DNA from: Arachnopeziza araneosa
Lineage: Eukaryota; Ascomycota; Leotiomycetes; Helotiales; Arachnopezizaceae
Length of the DNA: 64,000 nt
Reading direction: 5' to 3'
Assembly (NCBI GenBank): GCA_003988855.1
Contig: QYAI01000046.1
Span: 124,001 to 188,000, forward strand
Each line of letters starts with the position of its first letter. Positions within the stretch are counted from its first letter, which is position 1. Below the pieces are notes generated by a model. The model did not search any database. It was not told the DNA's origin and worked only from the letters and a program-made list of their open reading frames with translations. Shown in pieces: positions 44,242 to 54,594 of this stretch. The position numbers and the translations under genes were made by a program.

Positions 44242-45159
44242 ATGCCTTCCTTTCAAGATCTGCTGAATTCCTTGCTCAGTCCATCCCCTCTAGGCCTTGC
44301 AATTGCATTAGTGCTTGCTGTCACCATCCCCATCTTCCTTCACTCAGTGGTTTTTCGTGCCAGCGGACTCACAACTCTCCCTTCAATACTATTGGTTGGT
44401 CCTAGTGACTCCGGTAAAACATCCCTCCTAACTCTGGTAAGTTTGGTTCCAACGGCACAAATCCTGTCTAACTCCAAGCAGTTTGAACGCGGTACAAATG
44501 CTGCAACCCATACTTCCCAAACTTCTATAGCAGTCGAATGTTCTCTGCCAGTGGGGACTGTAGCTGGAAGTGACAAATACCGTTCAGTCAATGATCCAAC
44601 AAATCAGGCCCACAAGAAGTTCTTGTTGATCGATACACCCGGACATGGCAAGTTGCGTCATCTCGCGCTGGACGGTGTCACAAATCCACAAAACCTAAAG
44701 GGTCTTATATTCGTTGTAGATGCTGCCACTTTATCCGCTGGGGACGAGAGTTTGAGACAGACAGCAGACTATTTGCATGATATTTTACTACTTCTTCAAA
44801 AGAGGTTATCAGGGAGCAAGGCTGCCAAGGCAATGAAGGACATACCTGTTATGATCGCCGCAAACAAGATGGATCTCTTCACAGCTCTTCCCACAGCATT
44901 GGTCAAAAACAGTCTCGAATCAGAAATTACCAAGGTCCGGGTATCAAGATCGAAAGGTCTGTTGGACTCTGGTATCGGGATGGGTGACGCCATCCAAGAA
45001 GAGAATGATGAATGGCTTGGAGAGATGGGGTCTAGTGATTTCAAGTTCTCCCAGATGGAGGAGTTTAATATCTCAGTTGACGTTTTGGGAGGCAATATTT
45101 TAGGAGGAGACGGCCCGACTGTAGAAAAATGGTGGAAGTGGGTTTCTGAGAGACTGTGA
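44242..45159 (+). CDS. SRP102: Signal recognition particle receptor subunit beta
   Basis: Membrane-anchored small GTPase that holds the SRP receptor alpha subunit at the ER. Exons 44242..44436 and 44482..45159 give 290 residues. A single N-terminal membrane helix lies at about residues 15-38. The GTPase motifs are G1 GPSDSGKT (53-60), G3 DTPGHG and G4 AANKMD. The unspliced frame is open for 305 residues, but a 45-nt stretch with GTAAGT donor, CTAAC branch site and CAG acceptor (44437..44481) interrupts the conserved SLLTLFERG; removing it restores the family sequence, so I call it an intron. SRP72 is in the same window but far away. Confidence 0.93.
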   Translation: MPSFQDLLNSLLSPSPLGLAIALVLAVTIPIFLHSVVFRASGLTTLPSILLVGPSDSGKTSLLTLVSLVPTAQILSNSKQFERGTNAATHTSQTSIAVECSLPVGTVAGSDKYRSVNDPTNQAHKKFLLIDTPGHGKLRHLALDGVTNPQNLKGLIFVVDAATLSAGDESLRQTADYLHDILLLLQKRLSGSKAAKAMKDIPVMIAANKMDLFTALPTALVKNSLESEITKVRVSRSKGLLDSGIGMGDAIQEENDEWLGEMGSSDFKFSQMEEFNISVDVLGGNILGGDGPTVEKWWKWVSERL

Positions 45160-45418
45160 CAACCAGCAAACAAATAACATCTCACATCACTCTTGAACCT
45201 ATGCTCAACCTTGACTAGAAAACCTTTACTAATCCAAACCTCGGACATCGTTGCAAGTCAATTTCAGATACAATAATACAGTATGTCTAAGACTCCTCTC
45301 GAGATGACCGCTAGGTATTTGCAAATCCCAATTCCCTGCACCTTCTGTAGAGTTGAATCTACCCGACCAACGCCATTCATGCTAGGACTCCTCATCTTTG
45401 TCGTGATATTATAGTCGT

Positions 45419-47075
45419 TTAGACTTTCGTCTGCTTCACCAACCAGCCTAGAAGGTCAACTTTGGTCACTACGGCCACTGGTTTCGATAAACCGCCATTA
45501 TCAATCCCACCCTTCTCAGTGACAATCGCAGCGCTATTCCACTCAAAAAAATTTGATAATGCAAAAAGCGGCGTATCCATAGTAATCTCGACGAATTTCC
45601 TCTTAGGTGTCTTCTGGTGTTTTCCATCCTGACTGTTCTTGGTTCCATTAGTCTTAGGCGGTTGCGTTAGGCGGCTTATGTCCTTTGGATCTGTGACTAC
45701 TTCTGGAATAGACGAAAAGTCAAACATGACTTCCGAGACGAGAGATTTGCCTGTAGCACGCCCACGGCTAATCCAACTTAGGAGGTTGCCCAAGGTCACG
45801 AGACCTACGAGTTTTCCGCCCGCAGGAGCGAGGACTGGTAATTGATCGAATCCCTTTTCTCTCATGGTTTCGACAGCTTCTGAGCATTGGGTATCTGCTA
45901 GAACCGTGGTCACGGGCTTCAGTCGAAGAGATCGGATTGTAGCACCGTGATATGGATCTTTCTTCGACACAGAGTCAATGATAGGAGACGGTGGTGAGGT
46001 CGTTGGTGGAGAAGGTGGTAGGAGATCGTTCGCAGCCAGCCAGTCATCATCTGCGAATTTGCTCAGATAGCTTCTGATACTGTCTGGTAGAATTACCACG
46101 ACAATATCCCCTTTGCCGAGTCCCAATTCCTTTACACCTTTGACCATTGCAGCAATAGCACTTCCACTACTTCCTCCAACCAAAAGGCCCTCTTCAGCAA
46201 TGAGTCTCCTCGCATAAGCGAAAGATTCACGATCATCCGTCTTGTACCATATATCTACCGATTTTTGATCCAGCACATCTGGGATGAAGTCGTATCCAAT
46301 GCCTTCCACCTTGTATCCTTCGTTTGCATGTTCCTGGTTCAAAGTTTCCGGTAATGCGAGGATCGAGCCGTAAGGATCGGCTGCTATTACCTTGACTTCG
46401 GGATTATGTTTCTTCAATCCTCTTGCCAAACCTGTAATAGTTCCACCTGTACCAGCACCAGCTACTATGGCTTTGATCTTCCCGTCTGTTTGCGTCCATA
46501 TTTCCTCTGCAGTGCCATACTCATGTGCCAAAGGATTGTCCTTGTTTGCATATTGGTCAAGGATATGAGAGTTGGGAATCTCTTGTTGGAGACGCTTAGC
46601 AACTCCAATATGAGACTCGGGGGAATCAAAGGCAGCTTGGGTTGGTGTACGAATAATTGTTGCGCCAAGGGCTCGAAGGACAGCGACTTTCTCTGGTGAC
46701 ATTTTTTCTGGTAGCGTAATGATGGTTTTATAGCCCTTGATGGCACCAACAAGCGCCAAACCAATCCCTCTGCCACATGTTAGACCATATGCTCGTTCGA
46801 TAAATTTGTACCTACGTATTTCCACTTGTCGGCTCGATAAGAGTGTCTCCAGGTTTTATTCTTCCTGACTTTTCGGCCTCTTCAATCATCCGCAATGCTA
46901 TCCGATCTTTCACGCTGCCGCCAGCGTTGAATAATTCCACCTTTGCGTACACTTCCGCTTCGATGCCGAGACTCTGTGGAATCTTATTCAATCGAACGAG
47001 GGGAGTATTGCCAATCAGCTCGGTGGCTGACTGGGCCAATACCGGCACACGCGCCGGTTTGCTTTGCGGAGACAT
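45419..47075 (-). CDS. CYS4: Cystathionine beta-synthase
   Basis: PLP enzyme condensing serine and homocysteine to cystathionine, the first step of transsulfuration in the cytosol. Exons 46816..47075 and 45419..46769 give 536 residues. The catalytic fold has [23 protein letters not shown] with the PLP lysine Lys56, EPTSGNTGIGLA (rejoined across the intron), [10 protein letters not shown] and VGGSSGSA. The C-terminal regulatory part has two CBS repeats ([11 protein letters not shown]...[23 protein letters not shown] and [14 protein letters not shown]...AAIVTEKGG). No heme-binding N-terminal extension is present, as in yeast CBS. The start is the ATG at 47075. A CACGTGA site lies about 155 nt upstream. 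It diverges from the Kre9-like gene. Confidence 0.95.
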
Positions 47076-47580
47076 TGCGGTAATCAATTGACTTCAAAAA
47101 ACGGAAGAAATTCCTTTCTGAAAATGCTCACGGAAGTAGGAAGGAAGACAGAAGGATCGCGTCAGTCTTTGTACTGTGGGGCAATCCTGAACGCAGCCGC
47201 TGATAACCGGAATCGGGTGGGGGATCCTGACACGTGACTTGACCGACGATGGGATGATGAATCCACAATAGTTGGCTTGATGTTGAAAATTTCTTGTAAA
47301 GAAGTATTCCGAGGATGAGCAAATCAATGATTCTAAATTTGTGTTGCCATCCGAACAGGAACGAGGACAAATGCGCCAATCGCCTGTTACTATATTAAGC
47401 TGCAAGGCTAACTGACGCCTCCATCTCAATTTCAAGATCTCATGCCAGGAACGCCAACTTCCTTTCTTCCAACAACATCGCAACTTCAGCATCGCATCAC
47501 CCCGCAGCGCAACCATTGTCCATTTCGCATTTGCTGTTTGTCCAAGTCACTCGTTAAAAAGATTCGCATACGCAATTACC
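47076..47580. promoter_or_regulatory. Divergent promoter region of CYS4 and Kre9-like gene
   Basis: A spacer of 505 nt with one CACGTGA (47231-47237). The half toward 47400-47580 is C-rich on the plus strand, like a fungal leader. Confidence 0.5.
47231..47237 (-). promoter_or_regulatory. TCACGTG (Cbf1-type) site upstream of CYS4
   Basis: Read on the CYS4 strand this is TCACGTG. In yeast that is the Cbf1 site found at sulfur amino acid genes. Its function here is inferred from position and target pathway only. Confidence 0.4.
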
Positions 47581-48454
47581 ATGCGTCTCACAAACGCTCT
47601 CGTTATCCTCGCGGCATCCTCGCCCCTGGCATTGGCATACCCAAAATTCACCGTACCAGCAGCTGGAGCCTCTGTACCTGGTGGAACGACTTTGACAGTT
47701 ACCTGGGTTGACAGTGGAGATGCGCCATCGATAGCTGATCTCACCGCATACCAGCTGTTCCTCTATTCCGGCTCGAATACAGCTCCACAGCAGTTATATA
47801 TGTTGTCGACTGCGGCTTTCGCTGTCGGCAACACAGCTACAGTCACAATTCCCGCGACCATTGGAGGTGTTGGTGCAGATGCTTAGTCAGTGTTGCTGGA
47901 ATCGTTCCTCTCTAGGTGCTAACGTTGTTGTAGTTTCCTTGGTATTATGGCTTCAGCAACTGCCGGTGGCACCATTACATCCTTCTCAGATCGCTTTACG
48001 CTGACTGGAATGACGGGTGTCTTTTCTGCTGCGGTTCAAGCAGCTCTTGCAACCGTCTCGGGCACAGCTGGACCTGCCGTTATTAACCAGGTTACTGTTC
48101 CTGGTGCAGGTGCCGCAGCACCAGTCGATGCAGGGGCTTTTGGAACACCCTATTATGAACAAGTTGGCACGATAAGATATGCTCCTATGCAACCAGTTCC
48201 TCCTACAGCAATTACTGCTACAAACACAGCTCCTCTCTTCCCTACATCATCAGTTGCTATAGCCACCACATTCTTGCCTATTCCGAGCATTGTGACGACA
48301 CAAACTCAAGCCCAAACATTCGCCGTTTCAAGCCACGCAAATACTGTATGTTTGTGTTTGTATGATTAGTTACGTTACTGACTTTTCACAGGCCGCTCCT
48401 GCGTCGCAGCCTACGGACGATATGCAACGATTCTTGAACAGGTGGAAGGACTAA
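47581..48454 (+). CDS. Kre9/Knh1-family cell wall protein
   Basis: Secreted protein of the family needed for cell wall beta-1,6-glucan assembly in yeast. Exons 47581..47885, 47934..48345 and 48392..48454 give 259 residues. Signal peptide at residues 1-20 (MRLTNALVILAASSPLALAY). The Kre9/Knh1 N-terminal Ig-like part follows (FTVPAAGASVPGGTTLTVTWVDSG, LYMLSTAAFAVGNTATVTIP). The C-terminal part has YYEQVGTIRYAPMQPVPPT, matching the family's conserved Tyr-rich end, then a Ser/Thr-rich stretch and a short polar tail (MQRFLNRWKD). No GPI signal is seen. The donor of intron 1 is GTCAGT, slightly unusual. It is smaller and more Ala-rich than yeast Kre9. Confidence 0.85.
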
Positions 48455-49246
48455 ATGGTTGTATAGTACTCTAAGCCGAAGTAGGCACTCTGTTATTGGA
48501 GTTTGGTGTTGCGGGAGCATTTGGATACAACAATTTTAGAATAGTTATACGGCGCATTGTCTGAAGGGAGACGAATACCCACCACATTTAACCCTCAAAG
48601 TCTACGTGATCTACATGCCACACTTATCTATTCATTTTCGCCTTTTCCACCTCTGTTCTAGTTGAAGAGGCCTGACGGGAACTATGGTCTATTTGACAGC
48701 CAAACACTAGCCGCTATCCAAAGGCACCCTCGCAGTCCTGCTTGAACACTCTTCAGGTCAGCTACAGTTAACTGAGTGGATGACAGCAGCTGGACTGAAA
48801 GTGTCGTTAGGCACAAGCTGAATATAACGTTCTTACAAAATAGCATTTCCTCTACTCAAACACTCCCTTTAATATTCGCTTCATATCGCTTTGTTCTTTT
48901 CAGTTTTACTCTCCAAAACTACTGCCGTTAAGTTCTATGCTTAAAAGTCAGAACACACAGTCTATAGTCAAGACCACGATTGCTGCAAGGATTATAGGGT
49001 TTAGATCCAAAAACTGTTGCAAAGCTGTACATCCGTTATTAAGCCGACGGCCACTCCAATTCCTCCGATGATGATTGTTTCTTCTTTTTCAGTGCTGTAT
49101 ATGCGATATCAACCTACCAATCGGCGAGCTTACACTTCTACCTTCCTCCCTCTTCAACTTTATTTAAAGCTCTAGATATGCCCTTTTCTTGCAGTTCAAA
49201 CCTATATGCAAGACTTTTTAATCCAAGTCACACTTTACAGGATCAG
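48455..49246. other. Intergenic, no gene seen
   Basis: This 792-nt stretch lies between two plus-strand genes and is AT-rich. The in-frame ORF extension from 49178 to 49246 is probably leader of the DJ-1 gene. Confidence 0.45.
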
Positions 49247-49882
49247 ATGGCTAGCCCACAACCTCTTCAAGTGCTTCTGGCAGCTCACCCCAAGCTCGAT
49301 AGCCTTGACTTAGTTGGTCCACTCGAGATTCTCTCCACGGCAATGCTCAAATCACCAACTTTCAATCTGCAAATCGCAGCCCTGTCACCTACTATCACCA
49401 CAGCTCAGAACCTTACTTTCCAGCGTCACATCTCCATCGCCGAAGCATACTCCGCTCTCTCGTCCTTCGATATTCTGATTATACCTGGTGGCAATATTCC
49501 ACCTATAATAGAAGCCAAAGCGGAACCCATACCCCTAATTGCAGCCTTTGCCGCGTTGCGAGATGGGAAGAAGAGAACCATCCTGAGCATTTGCGCAGGG
49601 AGTCTCTTTCTTGCCGATGCAGGGGTGCTGAAGGGTTTGACGGCTACAACGCATCCAAGTGCCTATGACAGATTGAGGGCTTATGATGGTGTGAAGATGG
49701 TCGAGGAGCGGTTTGTGGTGAATAAGACAGATGAGCACAGAGTGAGGGTGATTACCTCTGGCGGGATTAGTTGTGGTCTTGATGCTTGTCTTTGGTTGGT
49801 TGGAGATGTCACTGGGAGGGAAGAGATGGTGAGGGTGGCTGAGATGGTGCAGTATTCTATGAGAGAAGGGATTGTGCTTTAA
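49247..49882 (+). CDS. DJ-1/PfpI superfamily protein
   Basis: Single exon, 211 residues from the ATG at 49247; the frame is open from an ATG at 49178, but the extra 23 residues (MPFSCSSNLYARLF) do not belong to the fold. Class I glutamine amidotransferase-like fold: QVLLAAHPKLDSLDLVGPLEIL at the start, FDILIIPGG, then the nucleophile elbow ILSICAGSLFLADAG with Cys116, and TTHPSAYDRL. The VLLxxxxxxLDLxGPLE start is typical of the isonitrile hydratase/ThiJ group in fungi. The substrate is unknown. It is followed by a PhyH-type dioxygenase on the other strand. Confidence 0.85.
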   Translation: MASPQPLQVLLAAHPKLDSLDLVGPLEILSTAMLKSPTFNLQIAALSPTITTAQNLTFQRHISIAEAYSALSSFDILIIPGGNIPPIIEAKAEPIPLIAAFAALRDGKKRTILSICAGSLFLADAGVLKGLTATTHPSAYDRLRAYDGVKMVEERFVVNKTDEHRVRVITSGGISCGLDACLWLVGDVTGREEMVRVAEMVQYSMREGIVL

Positions 49883-50215
49883 CTAAATGTCAAGGTAATG
49901 AGGATTTTAAAGTGGTTCTTTTAAGCGAAACTCCACTCCCTCAATTAGAATCGGAAACAATGAAGTTATTGATTGCTTTAGTCACTGCAAAGAATGTAGA
50001 CATCGTTTTGCTGGACTTTCAGAGTTATTCTACCTCTTAATCTCTAGTTTAAACAAACCAGAGGTGATTTGGATATTCAATTTCGAGGATGTATTTGATT
50101 TCAAAGATACTTTAAGAGTTGCAATGAGCTTGTGTGATATTCCGCCAAGTTCACTCAATGCTTGCTACTAAGCTTAGATGAAGCAATCCTCAGAACAAAT
50201 GAAAACAGTGAACAT
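49883..50215. other. Intergenic between convergent genes
   Basis: This 333-nt stretch is AT-rich and holds only 3' UTRs as far as I can see. Confidence 0.45.
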
Positions 50216-51472
50216 CTAGTCGATAGACCGCCTAAATTGAAACATATCATTAAGCTGTATAAAGTCGCTGTTATCAGGTAATAAGTCGGCTCTGACTTCA
50301 ATTGGCTGGCCTCCGTGCTTCATGAAGAAATTCCCCTGGCTGAGAGGGAGTTTTGTTCGCAGAGTATGATTCTCATACCATTGGGCCTAATGAAACCGAT
50401 CATTAGCATTGGTATTGATACTTAAACCTTGCAATAACAGCAAAGATACTTGAAAATGATCTTGAGAGGAAGACAAACTTGATATCCTAGTGCCAGCATT
50501 ATTCGGTAGTGCTCACTTTCATTTGGCATCCCCGCATGCCAAGTTCTCAAGTCTCTCAACATGATATCTCCCTTCTCGCATACTGGCTGGATGGGAGGCC
50601 GGAGTAGGCGTCTCTCTTCAACAATGTGTGGCGAGACGTTTGTTCTACAGCTCTTTCTCAGCTTGTTATATGCGATAAGCTAGCAAGTCACTTACGTGGG
50701 CTCTCCAACTCGTAGTGTTGCATTTGCCAACTTGGTTTCTGGGGTAGCAATGACTTGGTCTGCACCCTTCGTATGTGCGTGAGATCCTAACCAAAACTCT
50801 GTTGATCCTGTAGTAATATTAAAATCACATAATGGGATATTGGCAATCACGAAGAAGGGACACTCCAAACTGTTAGTGTATTTAAAGGGATGTTTGTGGA
50901 GCGTTATGCTGTACTTGAGGATGGTAGAACGTTATGTCTTTGTGGACTGGCTGCCGGAGTTTATGAGTTTTAGGGAGTGCGTTGTTGCCGGTTAGAAAAT
51001 TCCATATCGGTTTCGTACCCAGGTAGCTACGTAGTCTATGTTAACCACGCTCTCTTAAACAAATACATAAATATGTAGCATACACATTCATTAGTTGAAT
51101 GACAAAGGGATTGAAGAACACATCATTGTAAAGATAGTCTGGATTTTTCAATGGAGGAGCTTGAAGAATGTTGGCTATTCACTGTCAACATAATTCAGGC
51201 ACACTTTAAACAGATATCCTACAATTTACTCCCTGGTTAAACGGTTTGACGTTGTTCTTCAGTAAATCATCGGCTTCCTTGGTCATGACTGAATTCAAAT
51301 GCTCCACATGAGCCAGATCAACAACCGATTTAAGGACAACAAAGCCATCCTGATGAAGAGCCTCAAGGGCAGCTTCGATATTTGGACTATCAAAGGCCGA
51401 TAGCCTCAGCTCATCGAGAGTGGGGCGAATTTCCCGAGGGGCGTCGGGGATGTTTTCCAGGGACAAACCCAT
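50216..51472 (-). CDS. Phytanoyl-CoA dioxygenase (PhyH)-family Fe(II)/2-oxoglutarate oxygenase
   Basis: Six exons read by eye: 51223..51472, 51084..51174, 50915..51026, 50696..50862, 50479..50644, 50216..50386. Phases close and give 318 residues. The fold begins ALEALHQDGFVVLKSVVD. The rebuilt middle reads FNQGVNSNILQAPP, VFFNPFVIQL, YLGTKPIWNFLTGNNA. Iron ligands are His142 and Asp144 (VHKDITFYHP) and His243 (TWHAGMPN); Arg254, eleven residues later, suits 2-oxoglutarate binding. ANIPLCDFN...GSTEFWLGSHAH is typical of fungal PhyH enzymes, many of which act in secondary metabolism. The acceptor TTTGGAG before Cys-Pro-Phe-Phe is the least certain junction. It diverges from the NCS1 transporter gene. 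Confidence 0.87.
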
Positions 51473-51974
51473 GCTTTTAAAGAATTGCGGTAATACCGAA
51501 AAGATTTAACTTAGAAAGCAAACGGTCGGCCACTCAAATCAGCGAAATGCGAAGCAACGTTTACCTGCCCAAGATAGATGATATGTAGGGGCGATCGCGA
51601 TAGGTGGGGTGGCACAACTCGGCTCTTTTCAACTGGGCATCACTCCCCTTTAGGAAGCTCGGCATGCGACGATCTCCTGGGATGTTTTCGAGAGTTGTGT
51701 TATCTGGCAGCTCGATTCCAGTAATCAAGTGGAAAGTTGCATCCGGGGAAGTCCTAAACTCCACCTAAGCAGGTGTGAGCTTGGGTCTAGTGCATTCAGA
51801 GCCAGGATGTCGCACAATGTTTGACAAGCTCATATATTAGTTCTGTTGTCTAGTCTCAAGATTTTCCTTTCCGTGCTTCTACATGTGCAAGATGTTTTGA
51901 TTTATCTTTTGGCTCATTCACAGATAATAGCAAGCCGCCTGTCAAGTAACAGTCCAATTTCACTACAGTACAAC
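51473..51974. promoter_or_regulatory. Divergent promoter region of PhyH and NCS1 genes
   Basis: A 502-nt spacer. A minus-strand ORF of 67 codons (51561..51764) has no family features. The NCS1 frame is open upstream to 51846, but the ATG at 51975 suits the family better. Confidence 0.45.
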
Positions 51975-54512
51975 ATGGCAATCCAGGCCACCATCAAGGC
52001 ACGCGCTGCCGCTTTCAAAAATGCTTTCCATGATCGAGAAGCCTTCAGAAACTTCATTCAAACCCACGACACTGCTCTTGATAAACACAGTCATCTCAAT
52101 AAGAACCAAAGATGGTCGAATGAAGACTTAGACCCTACTCCTCCGGAAAAGAGGACCTGGAGGTGGTGGAATTACGTGACCTTCTACGCTGGGCTGAGTT
52201 TCGGTAATTGGACTTTGGGAAGTACCATGATTGGAATTGGCCTGAACTGGTGGCAAAGTATTCTAGTAAGGCCCCAGTCTCTTGTATAATGATGAACAGG
52301 AAGATGCTAACTCTCCCCTCTTAAGGTCATTTTTGCAAGCCAATTTATCAGTAAGAATGCCAAAAAGTCGGAAAGCAGCAGTTTTGGGTCAAGGACGGCT
52401 TTGCTAGGCACAATAAAACAAGAGTTTGGCTAAAAACTCATGCAGGTTCGATCGCAATGTTCTTCAACTCCAGATGTGCAAGTGTTTATCATATTGGCTA
52501 TCCTGTCGTGGCCCGTAGTGTTTTTGGAATGGTACGTTTATTTGTTTACCAAAATGCTATCATGTTCTAGCAGACTTCCAGAGCCCCGAGCCGTCTCAGA
52601 AGCGCTATCGCTTGTTTCCGAAAACTTTGTTCTTCAGCCTCTTGATCCTGTATAGAAGATAGGAGAACACATCTAATTTATAGGGTAGTATGGTAGTTTC
52701 TACTTTGTGGGAGCAAGGGCTGCTTTAGCAGTGATCTGGTACGGTGTACAGCGTAAGTTTATACATTGACAGTAAAATAAGTATGCTAACTGTCAAGTTT
52801 ACTCTGGGGCATCGTTCATGGCAAATATCTTGAGATGTATCTTTGGCCACAACTATACTGATATTCCAAACCATATACCGGCCTCTGTCGGCATAACGAC
52901 GGCTGGTATGCTCGCATTCTTCTTATTCTGGCTGGTACACTTCCCTTTCTGTGCTTTCCGGCCCTACCAACTTCGTGAATTCTTCTGGTTTAAGGCGATT
53001 ATAGTGTTACCTGCTGTGTGGGGACTCTTTATCTTCTGCATGGTTAATACCAAAGCCAATGTTGGATCCGTCTATAAATCTAAAGTCACGAACGGCACAG
53101 GCTGGTTGATTATTTACGCCATAAATTCTGGAATGGGCAATACCGCAACTTTGATCACAAACCAACCTGATATTGCGCGCTGGAGCAAGACTAAAACCGG
53201 GGCGCAATGGTCTCAGCTGATCACCAACCCAATCGCAGTGACACTATCTGCTTCACTCGGAATATTAGCAACGGCAGCGATCAATAATTCATGGGATCTC
53301 GATCTGTGGAATCCTTGGGATCTTCTCGGAGCCATTTTAGACAAGTACTGGTCCGCCAGTACCAGGTTCGCGGTTTTCCTGTCCGCTTTCACATGGATGG
53401 TGTCTATCTTAGGAACGAATATCGCAGCCAACATGATTCCCTTTGGCTCAGATGCTAGCATGCTCCTTCCGAAATATATCACCATACCTCGTGGACAGTA
53501 TATTGTGGAATTTCTGGCATTTGCAATCTGCCCATGGAAGATTCTTGCCTCCGCTTCTGTTTTTACCACTTTTCTTTCCGGGTATGGACTTTCTCTTAAT
53601 TCTTGCTCTTTCCTGAGCACCGAAATCTTCAGATATCTATCGAACCAATCTTATCTTGGCTAGACGATCAAGAACACAAGGCGGAATTACCCAACTGCAA
53701 CATGCTAAATCTTTCTTGAAGTTGATCTCAAGAAGTACCTAGCTATGAAGCCTCATTCCGTCTGATTTCAAAGATTTGATTTCTATACTTGTTGTTCAAT
53801 AGCAAGTTGAACTTTGGCTAGCGTCCACAACAAAATTGGGTTGCCTGGTTTTACTTTTCGTTGGCTTGGAATTTATATCAAAGAGAATACTAACAAACTT
53901 ATAGATATGGCCTATTTATGGCAAGCGTGGTTGCAATCATGATATGTGACTGTGAGTACAATCTGAATTTCCGTTAAAATATAAAGACTCATTTTTTACA
54001 GACTACCTTCTTACTAAAGGAAATGTGTTCGTCGGTCATCTTTACAACGGATCAAGCACCAACAAGCATTATTATTATCATCATGGCTGGAATATTCAAG
54101 CCGCTATCGCTTACATCTGTGGGATAGTACCTCCGTTCCCTGGCTTCGTAGGAACTCTCGGAGCGCATGTTTCAACCTCTGCAACAGTAAGTGTCGATAT
54201 TGACTCATCCCTTTCCCTCTCCTAAACTGATGTCAATGCTAACTTCGATAGGATCTTGGGAGGCTAGGCTGGCTGCTTTCGTTCACAGTTAGCTTCATTG
54301 TCTACTACGCTATATGCTTAGTATGGCCTACGGAAAACCAGAGGCTGATTAAGGTCATGGGACTAGCTTGGGAAGAGGAAAGTGGAGATATTGTCTTGGC
54401 TCCTGATGGAACTGAAATCATCGAAGAAGGGGGGGTTGTCCGGGCTCGAAGTGGTGAAATACGTGAGAATCCCAATATGGAAGATGATTACAGAATGGGC
54501 GAGAAATTTTAA
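51975..54512 (+). CDS. NCS1-family nucleobase/allantoin/hydantoin:cation symporter
   Basis: Plasma-membrane importer family of Fur, Fcy and related permeases. Eight exons: 51975..52265, 52326..52350 (25 nt), 52446..52531, 52689..52752, 52798..53581, 53905..53951, 54002..54186, 54252..54512. All phases close, giving 580 residues. Landmarks: RWSNEDLDPTPPEKRTW, FGNWTLGSTMIGIGLNWWQ (helix 1), SIAMFFNSRCASVYHIGYPVVARSVFGM, ARAALAVIWYGVQLYSGASFM, GTNIAANMIPFGSDASMLLPKYI and a C-terminal cytosolic tail. The fifth intron (53582..53904) is 323 nt, several times longer than the others. Substrate specificity cannot be set by eye. It is convergent with an MDR oxidoreductase 82 nt away. Confidence 0.92.
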
Positions 54513-54594
54513 ATTTCCAGCTGTGGACTTATCTCAAAGTCGAAAAATATATTGTCGTTCTTTTGTTTTCCCAAAAACACACCGTGTAGACCAT

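Noticed and set aside
51561..51764. 67-codon ORF upstream of the PhyH gene as an extra N-terminal exon
   Set aside because: The PhyH N-terminus at 51472 is already complete for the family and no splice joins them in phase.
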